A stretch of 56,811 nucleotides of DNA. Source: Actinomycetota bacterium. GTDB lineage: Bacteria > Actinomycetota > Acidimicrobiia > Spongiisociales > UBA11373. A model generated the notes under the pieces. The model did not search any database. It was given only the letters and a program-made list of their open reading frames with translations, and was not told the DNA's origin. Where the stretch lies: NCBI GenBank assembly GCA_020444505.1, contig JAHLKU010000014.1, positions 1 to 56,811 on the forward strand. The letters are read 5' to 3'. Made by a program: the position numbers and the translations under genes. Positions 55,531 through 56,811 of the stretch are shown here, one piece after another (position 1 is the first letter of the stretch; each line of letters starts with the position of its first letter).

Positions 55531-56763
55531 ATGACCACCAGCATGATGTTCGAGTTCAAGGCCAGGGACCGCACCGGCAAGGTCCACGAGGGCCAGCTGG
55601 AGGCGTCGTCGAACGGCGCGGTGGTGCGCACCCTCAAGGACCGCGGCCTCATGCCGTTGTCGGTGACCGAGAAGAAGGCGTCGGCGCTGCAGAAGGAGAT
55701 CCGGATCCCCGGGTTCGGCGGCAAGGTGAAGCAGAAGGAGATGGCCATCTTCAGCCGCCAGCTGGCGACCATGGTCAACTCCGGCCTCACCCTGATCCGG
55801 TCGCTGAGCATCCTGGAGGACCAGAGCGAGAACCCGGTCCTGAAGCAGATCGTGTCCGAGGTGCGGTCCAAGGTGGAGCAGGGCGTCAGCCTGTCGGTGG
55901 CCCTCGAGGACCACCCCAAGGCGTTCAGCACCCTGTACGTGTCGATGGTGCGGGCCGGCGAGGTCGGCGGCGCGCTCGACGAGACGCTCATCCGCCTCGC
56001 CGACACCCTGGAGTCCCAGGCCCGGCTCCGCAGCCAGATCAAGTCGGCGATGGCCTACCCGGTCGTCGTCCTGAACCTGATCGTGTTCATCGTCCTGGCG
56101 ATGCTCGTCTTCGTGGTGCCGATCTTCGAGAAGATGTACGCCGACCTGGGCGGGACGCTGCCGTTCCCCACGCAGATCCTGATCAACATCTCCCGCTTCA
56201 TCACCGGCAAGTGGTGGCTGATCGCCGGCGTGGTCGGCGGCTTCGTGTACGCGTTCCGCTCCTGGAAGCGTTCTGAGCAGGGCCACCGCCAGTGGGATGC
56301 CATGAAGCTGCGCTTCCCGGTCTTCGGGAAGCTGACCCAGAAGGTGTCGATCAGCCGGTTCGCCCGGACGCTGTCGGTGTTGAGCCGGACCGGCGTGCCG
56401 GTGCTGCAGGCCCTCGACATCGTGGCCCAGACCGCAGGCAACACGGTGGTGTCCGATGCGGTGCTCGACGTGCAGGCGAGCGTGAAGCGAGGCGAGTCGC
56501 TGGCCGCCCCGCTGGAGCGGCACGAGGTGTTCCCGCCGATGGTCACCCAGATGATGGCGGTCGGCGAGGAGACCGGCGCCCTCGACGCCATGTTGTCCAA
56601 GGTGTCGGACTTCTACGACCGCGAGGTGGACGACACGGTCTCTGCCCTCACCAGCCTCATCGAGCCGATGCTCATCGTGGTGATGGGCGTCGTGGTGGGC
56701 GGCATCCTGATCAGCCTCTACCTGCCGATGTTCAACGTGGCGTCCCTCATCCAGGGGGGTTGA
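55531..56763 (+). CDS. pilC: Type IV pilus inner-membrane platform protein
   Basis: 410 aa GspF/PilC protein with two GspF repeats. FEFKARDRTGKVHEGQLEA is the usual N-terminus. FSRQLATMVNSGLTLIRSLSIL starts repeat 1, ending AMAYPVVVLNLIVFIVLAMLVFVVPIFEKMY (first span). Repeat 2 is ISRFARTLSVLSRTGVPVLQALDI with terminal spans SLIEPMLIVVMGVVVGGILISLYLPMF. ATG 55531 is preferred over GTG 55525 because GGAGGG lies 7 nt upstream of it. Its TGA overlaps the start of the 19-bp tandem repeat. Confidence 0.95.
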   Translation: MTTSMMFEFKARDRTGKVHEGQLEASSNGAVVRTLKDRGLMPLSVTEKKASALQKEIRIPGFGGKVKQKEMAIFSRQLATMVNSGLTLIRSLSILEDQSENPVLKQIVSEVRSKVEQGVSLSVALEDHPKAFSTLYVSMVRAGEVGGALDETLIRLADTLESQARLRSQIKSAMAYPVVVLNLIVFIVLAMLVFVVPIFEKMYADLGGTLPFPTQILINISRFITGKWWLIAGVVGGFVYAFRSWKRSEQGHRQWDAMKLRFPVFGKLTQKVSISRFARTLSVLSRTGVPVLQALDIVAQTAGNTVVSDAVLDVQASVKRGESLAAPLERHEVFPPMVTQMMAVGEETGALDAMLSKVSDFYDREVDDTVSALTSLIEPMLIVVMGVVVGGILISLYLPMFNVASLIQGG

Positions 56764-56811
56764 GCCCGAAGGTCCGGGTTGAGCCCGAAGGTCCGGGTTG
56801 AGCCCGAAGGT
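56758..56811. repeat. 19-bp tandem repeat at the window's right edge
   Basis: The unit GAGCCCGAAGGTCCGGGTT occurs twice in full (56762-56780, 56781-56799) plus 12 bases of a third copy at the edge. A GGGT remnant precedes it. It includes the pilC stop codon. Each unit has CCCG...CGGG arms able to pair. The array may continue beyond the window. Confidence 0.85.

Overview
This is a very GC-rich, densely packed bacterial chromosome segment of actinobacterial type. The gene order thrS, pgsA-patA-pimA, pdxST, yebC, ruvCAB, yajC-secDF, rel, MBL-hisS, aspS, rarA, alaS-ruvX-mltG-aroE follows the conserved actinobacterial (for example mycobacterial) block. A mycothiol synthase-like gene and a phosphatidylinositol-mannoside-type operon support this. 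The type IV pilus (T4P) genes built into the block, the Thr-rich linkers and the general style suggest a deep-branching lineage such as Acidimicrobiia. That last placement is inference; no rRNA or tRNA is present to confirm it.

Layout. 1-9240 is an accessory region: a truncated surface protein with a 96-bp coding repeat, a flavin monooxygenase-like oxidoreductase, a minus-strand run (EamA transporter, zinc-ribbon/septum-formation protein, GNAT, acyl-CoA ligase), a membrane-anchored sulfite-oxidase-type molybdoenzyme and an MshD-like acetyltransferase. 9361-19098 holds thrS, an MMPL transporter, small unknowns, citrate synthase and an EF-G2-like GTPase. 19192-21715 is the PI/PIM lipid operon. 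21765-26114 is pdxST-yebC and ruvCAB. 26131-29176 is a lipoprotein hydrolase coupled to queA-tgt. 29286-34739 is yajC-secD-secF and rel. 34809-42204 is a 7.4-kb cassette of six prepilin-like genes. 42252-52233 is MBL-hisS-aspS-rarA and alaS-ruvX-mltG-aroE. 52295-56763 is pilB-pilT-pilC. The window ends inside a 19-bp tandem repeat.

How it works together. The pilB/pilT/pilC motor and platform genes and the six minor-pilin/tip genes lie about 10 kb apart. They are linked by a shared promoter-like motif, TCAAG-N15/16-(G)YCGAT, seen before three pilin units and before pilB. It resembles sigma-28/FliA/WhiG promoters and suggests one regulon. Housekeeping genes instead have TANNNT -10 boxes, several so close to the start codon that the mRNA should be leaderless. 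Two of these promoters (rel and alaS) drive leaderless 18-19 codon ORFs whose stop overlaps the main start codon.

Nearly all neighbours within operons overlap by GTGA or ATGA. No stretch above 300 bp lacks a gene; the longest gaps (528-658, 9238-9360, 38141-38262, 11290-11405) hold promoters. I see no tRNA, rRNA, CRISPR array, insertion sequence or prophage gene.
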